64,000 bases of DNA from an uncultured Paracoccaceae bacterium (lineage in GTDB: Bacteria; Pseudomonadota; Alphaproteobacteria; Rhodobacterales; Rhodobacteraceae): the NCBI GenBank assembly GCA_947500055.1, contig CANMQO010000002.1, forward strand, positions 248,001 to 312,000, read 5' to 3'. Positions 38,822 to 47,200 of this stretch are shown one piece after another. Made by a program: the position numbers and the translations under genes. The notes beneath the pieces were generated by a model that did not search any database, was not told where the DNA came from, and saw nothing but the letters and a program-made list of their open reading frames with translations. Position 1 is the first letter of the stretch, and each line of letters begins with the position of its first letter.

Positions 38822-39391
38822 ATGAAACACCTATCCGGCGCCTGTACCCTTATGGTTCTGCTGGCGGCCTGCACGTCCAAAGAACCGCCAACCGTCACCC
38901 GGACAGATATCGAACGCGCCTTTGACGCAGCCGAGGATGCGGCGGCCCTGCCCGTCACACCGGTATCGCGCATCCCCACGGGCTTTGTCACCTATGACGG
39001 GAAAATAGGGGCTGATGTAACAGGTGATTCACTGGGCAGCGTGCTGGCGGACATGACAATGCGTGTCGATTTTCAGGATAACCGGATCGGCGGCCGCGTG
39101 GACAACATCAACCTGATCGATCAGAACGGGGAACCCGATCAGCGTCTGCTCGGCAGTCTGGAAATTGCCGGGTTCGAAAACAACGGCAACCTTGATGCTG
39201 GCGCCAGCGGACAGGTCACGGCGGTTGGGACAAACAACAATCAGTTGGATGCCCAAATGAACCTGGATCTGGACGGCACCGTGCGCTCCGACCGCAGCCA
39301 TGGGGACACGGTTTATGGCGGCGTCACCGGCGACGCGCGCGGCGATTTCAACCTTGATGTCGACGGCGTGTTCTACGGCGAGCGGCGCTAG
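38822..39391 (+). CDS. Lipoprotein, transferrin-binding-protein-like barrel pattern
   Basis: The 189-residue protein starts at ATG 38822 after AGGAGAAAGC. It has a lipoprotein signal with lipobox LLAAC (Cys18). The rest is beta-rich with repeating G-D-N-N patterns, ending in GDARGDFNLDVDGVFYGER, resembling the small barrel of transferrin-binding-protein B-like and slam-dependent surface lipoproteins. No specific ligand can be assigned. It is convergent with the following transporter gene, whose stop is 2 bases away. Confidence 0.78.
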   Translation: MKHLSGACTLMVLLAACTSKEPPTVTRTDIERAFDAAEDAAALPVTPVSRIPTGFVTYDGKIGADVTGDSLGSVLADMTMRVDFQDNRIGGRVDNINLIDQNGEPDQRLLGSLEIAGFENNGNLDAGASGQVTAVGTNNNQLDAQMNLDLDGTVRSDRSHGDTVYGGVTGDARGDFNLDVDGVFYGERR

Positions 39392-39393
39392 GC

Positions 39394-40299
39394 TCAGCTC
39401 AGGCGGCCCAGCACCATCCTGTGCCGGGCCCGCCGCATCAACGTTTCGCGGTAAAGGGTGAAAATCCCGGTCGCCACAACGATCGCGGCGCCAAGGAAGG
39501 TCCAACCGTTGGGCCATTCGCCAAAGACCACAACACCAAGGATCAGCGCCGCAACCAGACTGGCATAGCGAAACGGTGCGACAAACCCTATCTCGCCCTT
39601 GCGCATGGCGGTGACCGAAAACACATACCCGAACGCAAGGCTGCATGTGGCCCCGAGAATATAAAGGGCAGGCCACGTGCCGACAGGCCGCATCTCAATG
39701 AACAACGACCCCACCGCGCCCAGCGCCGTCACACCTACGGCAGCGGCGAGGGCGACCAGCACGGCGGGAACATCGGAAGACATGCGGCGGACGACCAGAT
39801 CACGCAGCGTGACACAGGCCACCGTTATCAGCGCATAAAGACTGAAAAATGAAAAATCGGAACCGCCGGGCTGGATGATCAGCATCACACCGGCAAAGCC
39901 GATCAGGATCGCCGTCAAGCGGCGCCAACCCAAAGGCTCGCGCAGGAAAACAGCGGCGGCCAGCGACACCGTCAATGGCAGCGCCTGCATCACAGCGGTG
40001 ACATTTGCGATCGGCATATGCCACAGGGCAGTCAGAAAGAAATAGGTGCCCGCCACTTCGCCAGCGGTGCGCAGCGCGATCAGCCACCATTCCGCGCGGG
40101 GCAAATCAAATCGCAACTGACCCAGCCAGTGACACAGGACCAGCAGGAACAAGACCGCACCAATCCCCCGCAAAAGGATCGCCTGAAACAAGGGGATATC
40201 AGCCAGCGCAAGTTTGACGAACACATCATTTAGCGTATAGGCGGTCATCGCGCCCATCATCAAAAGCGCGCCGCGCATATTGTCATTCAGGATAGCCAT
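39394..40299 (-). CDS. EamA/DMT-family transporter
   Basis: The 301 residues form ten predicted membrane helices in two EamA halves (MMGAMTAYTLNDVFVKLAL ... and the C-terminal YASLVAALILGVVVFGEWP). Relatives export metabolites such as riboflavin precursors or amino acids. Substrate unknown. It overlaps no neighbour and is convergent with the lipoprotein gene. Confidence 0.88.
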   Translation of the reverse strand: MAILNDNMRGALLMMGAMTAYTLNDVFVKLALADIPLFQAILLRGIGAVLFLLVLCHWLGQLRFDLPRAEWWLIALRTAGEVAGTYFFLTALWHMPIANVTAVMQALPLTVSLAAAVFLREPLGWRRLTAILIGFAGVMLIIQPGGSDFSFFSLYALITVACVTLRDLVVRRMSSDVPAVLVALAAAVGVTALGAVGSLFIEMRPVGTWPALYILGATCSLAFGYVFSVTAMRKGEIGFVAPFRYASLVAALILGVVVFGEWPNGWTFLGAAIVVATGIFTLYRETLMRRARHRMVLGRLS

Positions 40300-40348
40300 T
40301 CACGATGCCTAGCAGTGACATCGCGCAGTGCCCATAGTCTTTCGACAG

Positions 40349-40756
40349 TTACCGCAAAACATGCACCGCACATTTGGCGTGGCGAACAACCTTGGCGGCT
40401 GTTGATCCGATCAGATAATCCTGCATGCCCGGTCGATGGCTGGCAATGATGATCAGATCAGCGCCATCCCTTTTCGCGGTGTCCAGAATTGTGAGGGCTG
40501 AATGTCCGGTGACAACCTCGATTGTCGCGTTGGGGACGCCTTCAACCAGATTTTTCAGGCTCTCGACGATATCCTTTTGGGCGGATTTGATATGCTCATC
40601 GGACAGGTATTGCGTGGCGTAGCTTGGCAGTTGCTCAAGCACATGCAGGCAGATGATTGTCCCGCTATCGGCACATAATGTCTGGGCAATCTCCATCGCC
40701 CCTTCGGCATTCCGATCTGCATCAAATGAGACAGGAACAAGGATTTTGTTATACAT
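40349..40756 (-). CDS. Universal stress protein (UspA family)
   Basis: The 135-residue protein starts at ATG 40756 (MYNKILVPVSFDADR), preceded by AAGGGAAG. It has the Rossmann-like UspA fold with the ATP-binding GSTAAKVVRHAKCAVHVL motif at the C-terminus (GxxxK-type G-rich loop near 115-130) and SHRPG. It is cytoplasmic and usually induced by energy or oxygen stress. A partial FNR-like site TTGATCTGGGTCAG (40809-40822) lies upstream. Confidence 0.93.
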   Translation of the reverse strand: MYNKILVPVSFDADRNAEGAMEIAQTLCADSGTIICLHVLEQLPSYATQYLSDEHIKSAQKDIVESLKNLVEGVPNATIEVVTGHSALTILDTAKRDGADLIIIASHRPGMQDYLIGSTAAKVVRHAKCAVHVLR

Positions 40757-40921
40757 GGCAAGCTTCCCTTTTTCTTTGGCCATTTTAACATCCCTGCAGA
40801 TCAGGGCCTTGATCTGGGTCAGCACAGGCCGGTTCCCGTTCATTTGGTCATATCGTCAAGTTTCAATAGTGCCCGCAGGTGCTCTGGTGTTACCAAGAGG
40901 CATCGGAACTGGGGGGGCGAC

Positions 40922-41725
40922 ATGCCGCAAGTTGAACTGAACGGCGCGCAAATTCACTTTACGGATACGGGCGGCGACAATGACGCAATCGTATTTTCGC
41001 ATGGGCTGCTGTTCAGCGAGGCAATGTTCGCAGGACAGGTCGCGTATTTTCAGGACAAATACCGGTGCATCACATTCGACCATCGCGGACAAGGGAAAAG
41101 CGGTATCACCCAAGACGGGTACGATATGGAAACACTGACTGCTGATGCTGCCGCCCTGATCCGGCATCTGGATATCGGGCCATGTCATTTTGTCGGGCTA
41201 AGCATGGGTGGTTTTGTCGGCATGCGTTTGGCGGCACACAGGCCGGACCTGCTCAAATCCCTCACCCTGCTTAATACCTCTGCTGATCCCGAACCTGCAG
41301 AAAATGGACCCAAATACCGCCTGCTCAACTTCATTGCCCGCTGGTTCGGGCTGAAACTTGTCATCGGTCGGGTGATGCCTATCCTGTTCGGGCAGACATT
41401 CCTGAATGACAGCGCCCGCGCCCCGGAAAAGAAACAATGGGCCCGTGCGATTGTTGGAAATCATCGTATCGGTATCACGCGGGCCGTCACCGGCGTGATT
41501 GAACGCGCAGGCTGCTATGATCTTCTGGAAAAAATCAACATCCCCGTCAGCATTGGCGCGGGTGAGGAAGACGTGGCAACGATCCCGACCAAGTCCGAGC
41601 GTATGGCTGCCGCAATCAATGGATCCGCGTTAGTGGTTTTCAAGAACGCGGGCCATTCCTCTGCGATCGAGGCGCCCGCACAGGTGAACGACCTGATCAA
41701 ACAGACAATCAACCGGGCGTCATAA
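40922..41725 (+). CDS. Alpha/beta hydrolase
   Basis: The 267 residues start at ATG 40922 after a G-rich ribosome-binding site (GGGGGG). The nucleophile elbow GLSMGG lies near 95, the oxyanion HG near 31 (FSHGLL), and the catalytic His probably in KNAGHSSAIEAP near 246. 3-oxoadipate enol-lactonase/haloperoxidase-like members of this fold share this layout. Substrate unknown. The gene is divergent from the stress-protein gene. Confidence 0.9.
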   Translation: MPQVELNGAQIHFTDTGGDNDAIVFSHGLLFSEAMFAGQVAYFQDKYRCITFDHRGQGKSGITQDGYDMETLTADAAALIRHLDIGPCHFVGLSMGGFVGMRLAAHRPDLLKSLTLLNTSADPEPAENGPKYRLLNFIARWFGLKLVIGRVMPILFGQTFLNDSARAPEKKQWARAIVGNHRIGITRAVTGVIERAGCYDLLEKINIPVSIGAGEEDVATIPTKSERMAAAINGSALVVFKNAGHSSAIEAPAQVNDLIKQTINRAS

Positions 41726-41824
41726 CCGACAGAATACGATTTGCCATCGCCAGATGCGCGCTATGTGATCATGCGGAGCGGCTGATCTTGGTTTGACGCA
41801 CGGTTGCAAAAAATTGATACACCA

Positions 41825-41838
41825 TTGATTTGCATCAA
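41825..41838. promoter_or_regulatory. FNR/FnrL-type binding site upstream of TRAP transporter
   Basis: TTGAT-TTGC-ATCAA is a perfect match to the FNR consensus. It lies 222 bases before the TRAP small-permease gene and about 100 bases after the hydrolase. The rest of the gap 41726-42059 shows no recognised gene; a short frame through it lacks support. Confidence 0.5.
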
Positions 41839-42059
41839 GGACACCGTTACGCAAGTAGGGACGAAACATCGTTTTGGGGGAGAATCACGATCGTCGTTGC
41901 GCCCATCATGCCCAAAGAACCAGGCACAGCCGGCATTTTCCGGCAGGTTGTGAACGACCCGTTTTCGGGCATGACAATCCGTGACTTGCGCGGAAATCGT
42001 GATCCAGGGACTGCAGAAATGCAAAGCAATCTGCGGAAGCTGATGTGGGGGGACACAAC

Positions 42060-42653
42060 ATGCAGATACTCCTGACGCTGACGGCAATTCTGCAACGCAT
42101 AAATGATGCGATACTGGCAATCGGTCGCTGGATCGGTGTCGCGGCGCTGGCCATCATGGTCTGCCTGATCCTTGGGCAGGTGTTCTTTCGCTATGTCCTG
42201 AATGACGCACCCAACTGGACAGAAGAGGGCGCGCGGTTCTGCATGCTCTGGATGACCGGGCTTCTTGCGCCCATGGCGATGCGCATCGGTGGTTTTGTGT
42301 CAATTGATATGCTGGAACGGGCGCTGCCACGGGTCATTTCAGCCATCCTGACACTGACCTTGCTGGGGATCGCCCTCTGGGTGCTGGTGATCATGTGGGA
42401 CAAGGGGCTCAACAACCACGTCGACAGCCTGTCCGGGCGGGGCAAATCCGCCTCCCTGCGGCTACCGCTTGACTGGTTCGGGGGCGAACGGGTGAAGTTC
42501 CGCAATTCATGGATGTTCGCATCCCTATTTGTCGGGGTAAACCTGCTGATCCTCGTCACGGTTGAATTAATCTTGCGGCAGGTGATCACCGTTGCGGGGT
42601 TCGGCGACCGGCTGAAACCCATCGGCAATGGGCAAGCGGTGAGGGCTGACTGA
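42060..42653 (+). CDS. TRAP transporter small permease (DctQ type)
   Basis: The 197 residues form four membrane helices, with a large loop after helix III. The DctQ pattern ALAIMVCLILGQVFFRYVLN and WTEEGARFCMLWMTGL is recognisable in the first half. ATG 42060 is chosen; an upstream start five codons earlier lacks a ribosome-binding site. The stop overlaps the large-permease start by one base. It forms the membrane complex with DctM. Confidence 0.92.
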   Translation: MQILLTLTAILQRINDAILAIGRWIGVAALAIMVCLILGQVFFRYVLNDAPNWTEEGARFCMLWMTGLLAPMAMRIGGFVSIDMLERALPRVISAILTLTLLGIALWVLVIMWDKGLNNHVDSLSGRGKSASLRLPLDWFGGERVKFRNSWMFASLFVGVNLLILVTVELILRQVITVAGFGDRLKPIGNGQAVRAD

Positions 42654-44176
42654 TGCTATTATGGTTCCTCCCCGTCTTTCTTGTTCTGATCATGATCGGG
42701 CTGCCGATTGTCTTTGCCCTGCTGGCCGCCCCCGGCGCCCTGCTGATCCTGAACGGACAGGAACGCGATCTCAGCGTGCTTTACCGCAACCTGTATAACG
42801 GGATGGACAGCTTTCCCCTGATGGCGCTGCCGTTCTTCATGCTGGCGGGCGAGATCATGAACCGGGGCGGGATCACCATGCGTCTGGTTGAATTCTCGCA
42901 GGCGTTCATGGGGCATCTGCGCGGCGGCCTGGCGCATGTGAACATCCTGTCATCGATCCTGTTTGCGGGGCTGTCAGGCTCTGCCGTGGCGGACACATCG
43001 GCATTGGGGTCCACCCTGATTCCAGCGATGGAAAAGAACGGGTATACCCGGAAATTTGCAGCTGCGATCACGGCGGCATCATCTGTCATCGGGCCAATCA
43101 TCCCACCGTCAGGGATCATGATCATCTACGCCTATGTCATGGGCGAAAGCGTAGCCGCGCTGTTTCTGGCCGGTATCGTACCGGGGGTTCTGGTCGGGGT
43201 CGGGCTGATGGCCGTGGTCCGTCTGCTGGCAGACCGGTACGAACTGCCCAAGGCTGAACGGATCGTCAACAAGAACCAGACAATCACCCCGCTCGAAAGC
43301 TGGGTCAGCTGGGCGTTGCTGCGGATCAATATCGCCGGGCTGCTTTATGCGCTGTCAGGCATCGTGACGATGATCACCGGGCCGGTGAATGGCTGGCTGA
43401 TCTTTCTGATCGCCCTGCCCATCGCCCATATCATCACCCAGGCAATCAAGGCGCGGGTCAGCAATGATTTCCGGCTGGTCTGCAAAAAGGCGGTCGCGCC
43501 CCTGCAAACGCCAATCATCATTCTGGGCGGCATCCTGATCGGGGTGTTCACCCCGACCGAGGCCTCAGCCGTCGCCGTCGCCTATGCGCTGATCGTCTCG
43601 TTCTTCGTGCTGCGCTCCATGAAAGCGGGCGACCTGATCGACGTGTTGGGTAAATCCGCGCTTTCAACATCTGCCGTGCTGTTGCTGGTCGGGGCTGCGG
43701 TGGCGTTCAAAACCGTGGTCAGCCTGTCCTATGCGCCGCAGATCCTGTCTGACTATATCCTGTCGCTCTCTGAAAATCCGCTGATCCTGCTGTTCCTGAT
43801 CAATCTGCTGCTGTTTGTCGTCGGCATGTTCCTTGATGCAGGGCCCGCTATCATCATTCTGGGGCCGATCCTTGGACCGATCTTTGTCGATCTGGGCGTG
43901 CACCCCGTGCATTTCGCGATCATCATGTCGGTGAACCTGACAGTGGGGTTGGCAACGCCACCCATGGGGCTTGTCCTGTTTGTGGCCTCTACGGTGTCCG
44001 GCGAACGGGTTGAAACAATCGCCCGCGCGATCCTGCCATTCCTCGCGGTTGAGATCCTCGTGATATTCCTGATTACCTATGTCCCCGCCATTTCCATGAC
44101 GGTGCCATATCTGACCGGTTTCCTGGGCTGCGCCCCTGATATCGGCTTCTCGGCTTGCATAAGCCCCACACCATAG
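42653..44176 (+). CDS. TRAP transporter large permease (DctM type)
   Basis: The 507 residues form about 12-13 membrane segments. Family motifs include LMALPFFMLAGEIMNRGGI near 48, GLSGSAVADTSALGS near 110 and the IIPPSGIMIIYA block near 145. It uses the Na+ or proton gradient to import a carboxylate or sugar acid delivered by the binding protein. The C-terminal end runs about 40-60 residues beyond the usual length. It belongs to a three-gene operon. Confidence 0.95.
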   Translation: MLLWFLPVFLVLIMIGLPIVFALLAAPGALLILNGQERDLSVLYRNLYNGMDSFPLMALPFFMLAGEIMNRGGITMRLVEFSQAFMGHLRGGLAHVNILSSILFAGLSGSAVADTSALGSTLIPAMEKNGYTRKFAAAITAASSVIGPIIPPSGIMIIYAYVMGESVAALFLAGIVPGVLVGVGLMAVVRLLADRYELPKAERIVNKNQTITPLESWVSWALLRINIAGLLYALSGIVTMITGPVNGWLIFLIALPIAHIITQAIKARVSNDFRLVCKKAVAPLQTPIIILGGILIGVFTPTEASAVAVAYALIVSFFVLRSMKAGDLIDVLGKSALSTSAVLLLVGAAVAFKTVVSLSYAPQILSDYILSLSENPLILLFLINLLLFVVGMFLDAGPAIIILGPILGPIFVDLGVHPVHFAIIMSVNLTVGLATPPMGLVLFVASTVSGERVETIARAILPFLAVEILVIFLITYVPAISMTVPYLTGFLGCAPDIGFSACISPTP

Positions 44177-44218
44177 ACGGGCAAACCCCGTCAGACAGCA
44201 TCCAATAGGGAGGAAACA

Positions 44219-45283
44219 ATGCTGAAGACTTTAACCAAAATGGCCGCCGCGGCAGCCTTTCTGACGGCGCCAATTGCCGCTTGGGCCGATGGCCATCAGG
44301 AATTCACCATTCGCGCCACGGCCAACTCAAACGAAAACGACGAAGACTATGATGGTCTGGTCGTGTTCAAGAACTATGTCGAAGCAGCCTCTAACGGGCG
44401 GGTCGGGGTTGAGATTTTCATGGGTACCCAGCTTTGCGCAAACGGGGCGGAATGCCTTGAAGGCGTGGCGGAAGGGTCAATCGACGTCTATATCTCAACC
44501 TCAGGCGGCGCCGCTGGCATCTTCCCCTATGTGCAGGTGCTGGATTTGCCCTACCTGATGGCAAATGACCGCGTGGCCGAGGCGGTGCTGACAGGCGACT
44601 TCACCCGCAAAATGCGTGATATGGCCCTGGAGACATCCGACGGCGCGATCCGCCTGATGACGATCGGCAACACCGGTGGCTGGCGCAACTTTGCCAATAC
44701 CAAGCGCCGGGTGCAGGGGCCTGCCGACATGGAGGGCCTGAAAATCCGGACCGTTGTGGCCGACCTGCCGCAGGAACTGGTCCGCGCATTGGGGGCCTCC
44801 CCGACACCGATCCCATGGCCGGAACTGTTCACATCGTTCCAGACAGGCGTTGTGGAAGGGTCCAAGAACGGGATTACCGACATCATGGGCATGAAATTCC
44901 CGGATGCGGGCCTGCAATATGTGACCTTGGATGGGCACGCCTATATGGGTGCGCTCTGGTGGATGAGCAACGAAAACTTCATGGCCATGCCAGAGGACCT
45001 GCGCCGCGTCGTCGTGGATGGTTTCAGCCAGTTGCAGCAAGCCACATTTGCATCCCCCAAACGTAAGTCAATCGACGCCTACGCTGCCTTCGTTGCGGGC
45101 GGTGGCGATCTCTATGTGCCAACACCAGAGGAAAAAGCCGCATTTGCAACAGCCGCAGCCCCGGTTCAGGACTGGTTCCGTGCCAATGTCGATGGCGGGG
45201 ATGAAATCCTCGATGCGCTGATCGCAGCAGTGGACGAGGCCGAAGCCGAACTGAATGCCGGATACGAAAGCGACCTGAACTAA
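44219..45283 (+). CDS. TRAP transporter solute-binding protein (DctP type)
   Basis: The 354 residues start with a Sec signal peptide (MLKTLTKMAAAAAFLTAPIAAWA). Two alpha/beta lobes follow, with the DctP signature GWRNFANTKRRVQGPADMEGLKIR around 145-165, where an Arg salt-bridges the substrate carboxylate. It is periplasmic, and lies 42 bases after the large permease with an AGGAGGAAAC ribosome-binding site. Ligand: a carboxylate by family knowledge, exact one unknown. Confidence 0.95.
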   Translation: MLKTLTKMAAAAAFLTAPIAAWADGHQEFTIRATANSNENDEDYDGLVVFKNYVEAASNGRVGVEIFMGTQLCANGAECLEGVAEGSIDVYISTSGGAAGIFPYVQVLDLPYLMANDRVAEAVLTGDFTRKMRDMALETSDGAIRLMTIGNTGGWRNFANTKRRVQGPADMEGLKIRTVVADLPQELVRALGASPTPIPWPELFTSFQTGVVEGSKNGITDIMGMKFPDAGLQYVTLDGHAYMGALWWMSNENFMAMPEDLRRVVVDGFSQLQQATFASPKRKSIDAYAAFVAGGGDLYVPTPEEKAAFATAAAPVQDWFRANVDGGDEILDALIAAVDEAEAELNAGYESDLN

Positions 45284-45302
45284 GGCCACTCCCAAAAGTT
45301 GA

Positions 45303-45330
45303 AAGGGCCATTCTATCTTGGGTGGCCCTT
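45303..45330 (+). terminator. Terminator after TRAP operon
   Basis: The arms AAGGGCCA and TGGCCCTT are joined by a 12-base loop, followed by CTTCTT. It ends the TRAP operon and faces the convergent Sel1-like gene. Confidence 0.7.
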
Positions 45331-45347
45331 CTTCATACTGTCAGAGC

Positions 45348-45818
45348 TCAGCGAAACGGATACATCCACGCCCGGTAATCATCGATCATCAGATCGGCCT
45401 GGGCGCGTTGTTCCTGCGTCAACTTCGGTGCCAGTTCCGCCAGACTATCGGGCGCATCGACATCGCCGCCAATGGACGACAATGTGTACCAAAGATAGGC
45501 TCTGACCAGATCAGGGGCGGGAATGCCCCGCCCGACCTCATAATACCAGGCAAGACCGGATTGCGCACCAGGATGACCCTTCAACGACGATCTCAGATAC
45601 CAGTCAAAGGCGCGGGCGTCGTCCTTTTCAACCCCAAGACCAAGGGCATACATCACGCCGATCAGCTCCTCCGCATCGGCATTACCGGATCGGGCATAAA
45701 CCTCAAACAACGCGCGCGCCTCTTCAAACGCGCCTGCCTCCATCAGATCGCGAGCCTCTTCCATATCGGCAAAGGCAGGCAGGGGCAGCAGGATCAGCGC
45801 AAGAATAAACTGTTTCAT
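45348..45818 (-). CDS. Sel1-like repeat protein, secreted
   Basis: The 156 residues start at ATG 45818 with a signal peptide MKQFILALILLPLPAFA. Sel1/TPR-like repeats follow: AFEEARALFEVYARSGNADAEELIGVMYALGLG and AFDWYLRSSLKGHPGAQSGLAWYYEVGRG. Such solenoids bind peptides or proteins in the periplasm. It is divergent from and almost touching the peroxidase gene, with start regions overlapping within a few bases. Confidence 0.85.
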   Translation of the reverse strand: MKQFILALILLPLPAFADMEEARDLMEAGAFEEARALFEVYARSGNADAEELIGVMYALGLGVEKDDARAFDWYLRSSLKGHPGAQSGLAWYYEVGRGIPAPDLVRAYLWYTLSSIGGDVDAPDSLAELAPKLTQEQRAQADLMIDDYRAWMYPFR

Positions 45819-47129
45819 CTGGGGGCAATTATCCTTGGGCTTTGGCCGACCGGTGGCGCGGCTGATCCGCTCACTCTCGCCGATTTCCCACCTGTCGATC
45901 AAGATCAGGCAGCACTGGGGCAGCTGCTTTTTTATGATAAGATCCTGTCAGGCAATCGCAATATCAGCTGCGGCACCTGCCATCATCCATCCTTTGGCGG
46001 CAGCGACGGTCTGGCCCTTGGCGTTGGCGAAGGCGGCGCCGGATTGGGCACCGAACGCACGACCGGGGCCGGTCCACATCAGATCACGCGGCGGCTGCCC
46101 CGGAACGCCCCTGCCCTCTGGAACCTCGGGGCGCGGTCCGTCAAAACCCTGATGCATGACGGGCGCATCAGCACATCTGACATTTATGGCAATGGCTTCA
46201 ACACCCCGGCCGAGGAATGGTTGCCGCAAGGGCTGAACAGCCTGCTTGCCGCGCAAGCGCTTTTCCCCCTGACATCCGAAGTTGAAATGGCCGGCGATGT
46301 TGAAGAAAACGAAGTGGCCGGTGCCGTCAATCAGCGCATCGCCTATGGCTGGCCAATCATCGCAAAACGGGTGCGCACGATCCCTGCATATGGGGAACAA
46401 TTCGTAACCGCCTTTGACCACATCACGCGGCCCGAAGACGTCACAATCGTTGACATCGCCAATGCGATAGCAGCCTTTATCACCGTTGAATTCCGTTCCA
46501 TCGACAGCCCCTATGACCGCGCGCTCGCGGGCGACATGACGGCGATGAACGCGGTTGAACAGCGCGGGCGGGATCTGTTTTTTGGCAAGGCGCGATGCGC
46601 CTCCTGCCATAACGGGCCGCTTTTCACTGACCAGTCCTTTCATGCGCTGGGCGTGCCCCCCATTGGCCCCGGACGCACGCGCAAGTTTGACCTGATCGCC
46701 CGCGACGTTGGGCGGATGGGCAAAAGCAACCTGCTGGAAGATGCCTATCGGTTCCGGACGCCCAGCCTGCGCAATGTGGCGATCACCGCACCCTATGGGC
46801 ACAACGGGGTTTACCCGACATTGCGGGCAATGATCACGCATCACAACAATCCCCGCCTCGGCTTTATGCAATTCGCCCCTGAAAATGTGGTCCTGCCAAC
46901 AGCAACCGGCTTGTACGAAGACGACCTCGCGATTTGGCAGAACAGCCGGGAAATCGAAAACCAGCGGGCGGCCATCCTGCCGATGGAACTCGGGCTGACC
47001 GAAACCGAAATTTCGGAACTTGAGGCATTTCTGGGGGCTCTGACCGGTGACAGCGTCAACAACTTGCCTTTCGGTGTGCCCTCCTCAGTGCCCAGCGGCC
47101 TGCCTGTGGATACCGGCCGAGCGCGGTAA
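45819..47129 (+). CDS. Di-haem cytochrome c peroxidase (MauG/CcpA-type), start codon unresolved
   Basis: About 430 residues carry two CxxCH haem sites (SCGTCHH near 52; CASCHN near 261) and a signal-like N-terminus (HLGAIILGLWPTGGAADP). Bacterial peroxidases of this kind reduce hydrogen peroxide in the periplasm with electrons from cytochrome c; MauG-like relatives oxidise protein residues. There is no ATG, GTG or TTG in frame between the signal-like segment and far upstream, so the true start is a rare codon (CTG at 45819, ATT at 45828 or ATC at 45831) or there is a sequence error. The start given is the most upstream plausible choice. Confidence 0.8.
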   Translation: MGAIILGLWPTGGAADPLTLADFPPVDQDQAALGQLLFYDKILSGNRNISCGTCHHPSFGGSDGLALGVGEGGAGLGTERTTGAGPHQITRRLPRNAPALWNLGARSVKTLMHDGRISTSDIYGNGFNTPAEEWLPQGLNSLLAAQALFPLTSEVEMAGDVEENEVAGAVNQRIAYGWPIIAKRVRTIPAYGEQFVTAFDHITRPEDVTIVDIANAIAAFITVEFRSIDSPYDRALAGDMTAMNAVEQRGRDLFFGKARCASCHNGPLFTDQSFHALGVPPIGPGRTRKFDLIARDVGRMGKSNLLEDAYRFRTPSLRNVAITAPYGHNGVYPTLRAMITHHNNPRLGFMQFAPENVVLPTATGLYEDDLAIWQNSREIENQRAAILPMELGLTETEISELEAFLGALTGDSVNNLPFGVPSSVPSGLPVDTGRAR

Positions 47130-47148
47130 ACTTTGGTAATCCAAAAGA

Positions 47149-47176
47149 AAAGGCCCCTGCATCTGCAAGGGCCTTT
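47149..47176. terminator. Bidirectional terminator between peroxidase gene and rpoC
   Basis: The 8-bp arms AAAGGCCC and GGGCCTTT have a further TGCA/TGCA pairing inside. It is A-rich upstream on the plus strand and lies between two convergent ends, so it serves rpoC (minus) and the peroxidase gene (plus). Confidence 0.85.
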
Positions 47177-47200
47177 CCCAAATCATCGCATCAAAGACGC

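Noticed and set aside
41830-42075. An 81-codon frame between the hydrolase gene and the TRAP operon
   Set aside because: It overlaps the FNR-like site and the TRAP start, has no clear ribosome-binding site and no family pattern.
45948-46871. A 307-residue minus-strand frame opposite the peroxidase gene
   Set aside because: The plus-strand frame has two haem motifs and a signal-like start; the minus frame has no recognisable features.
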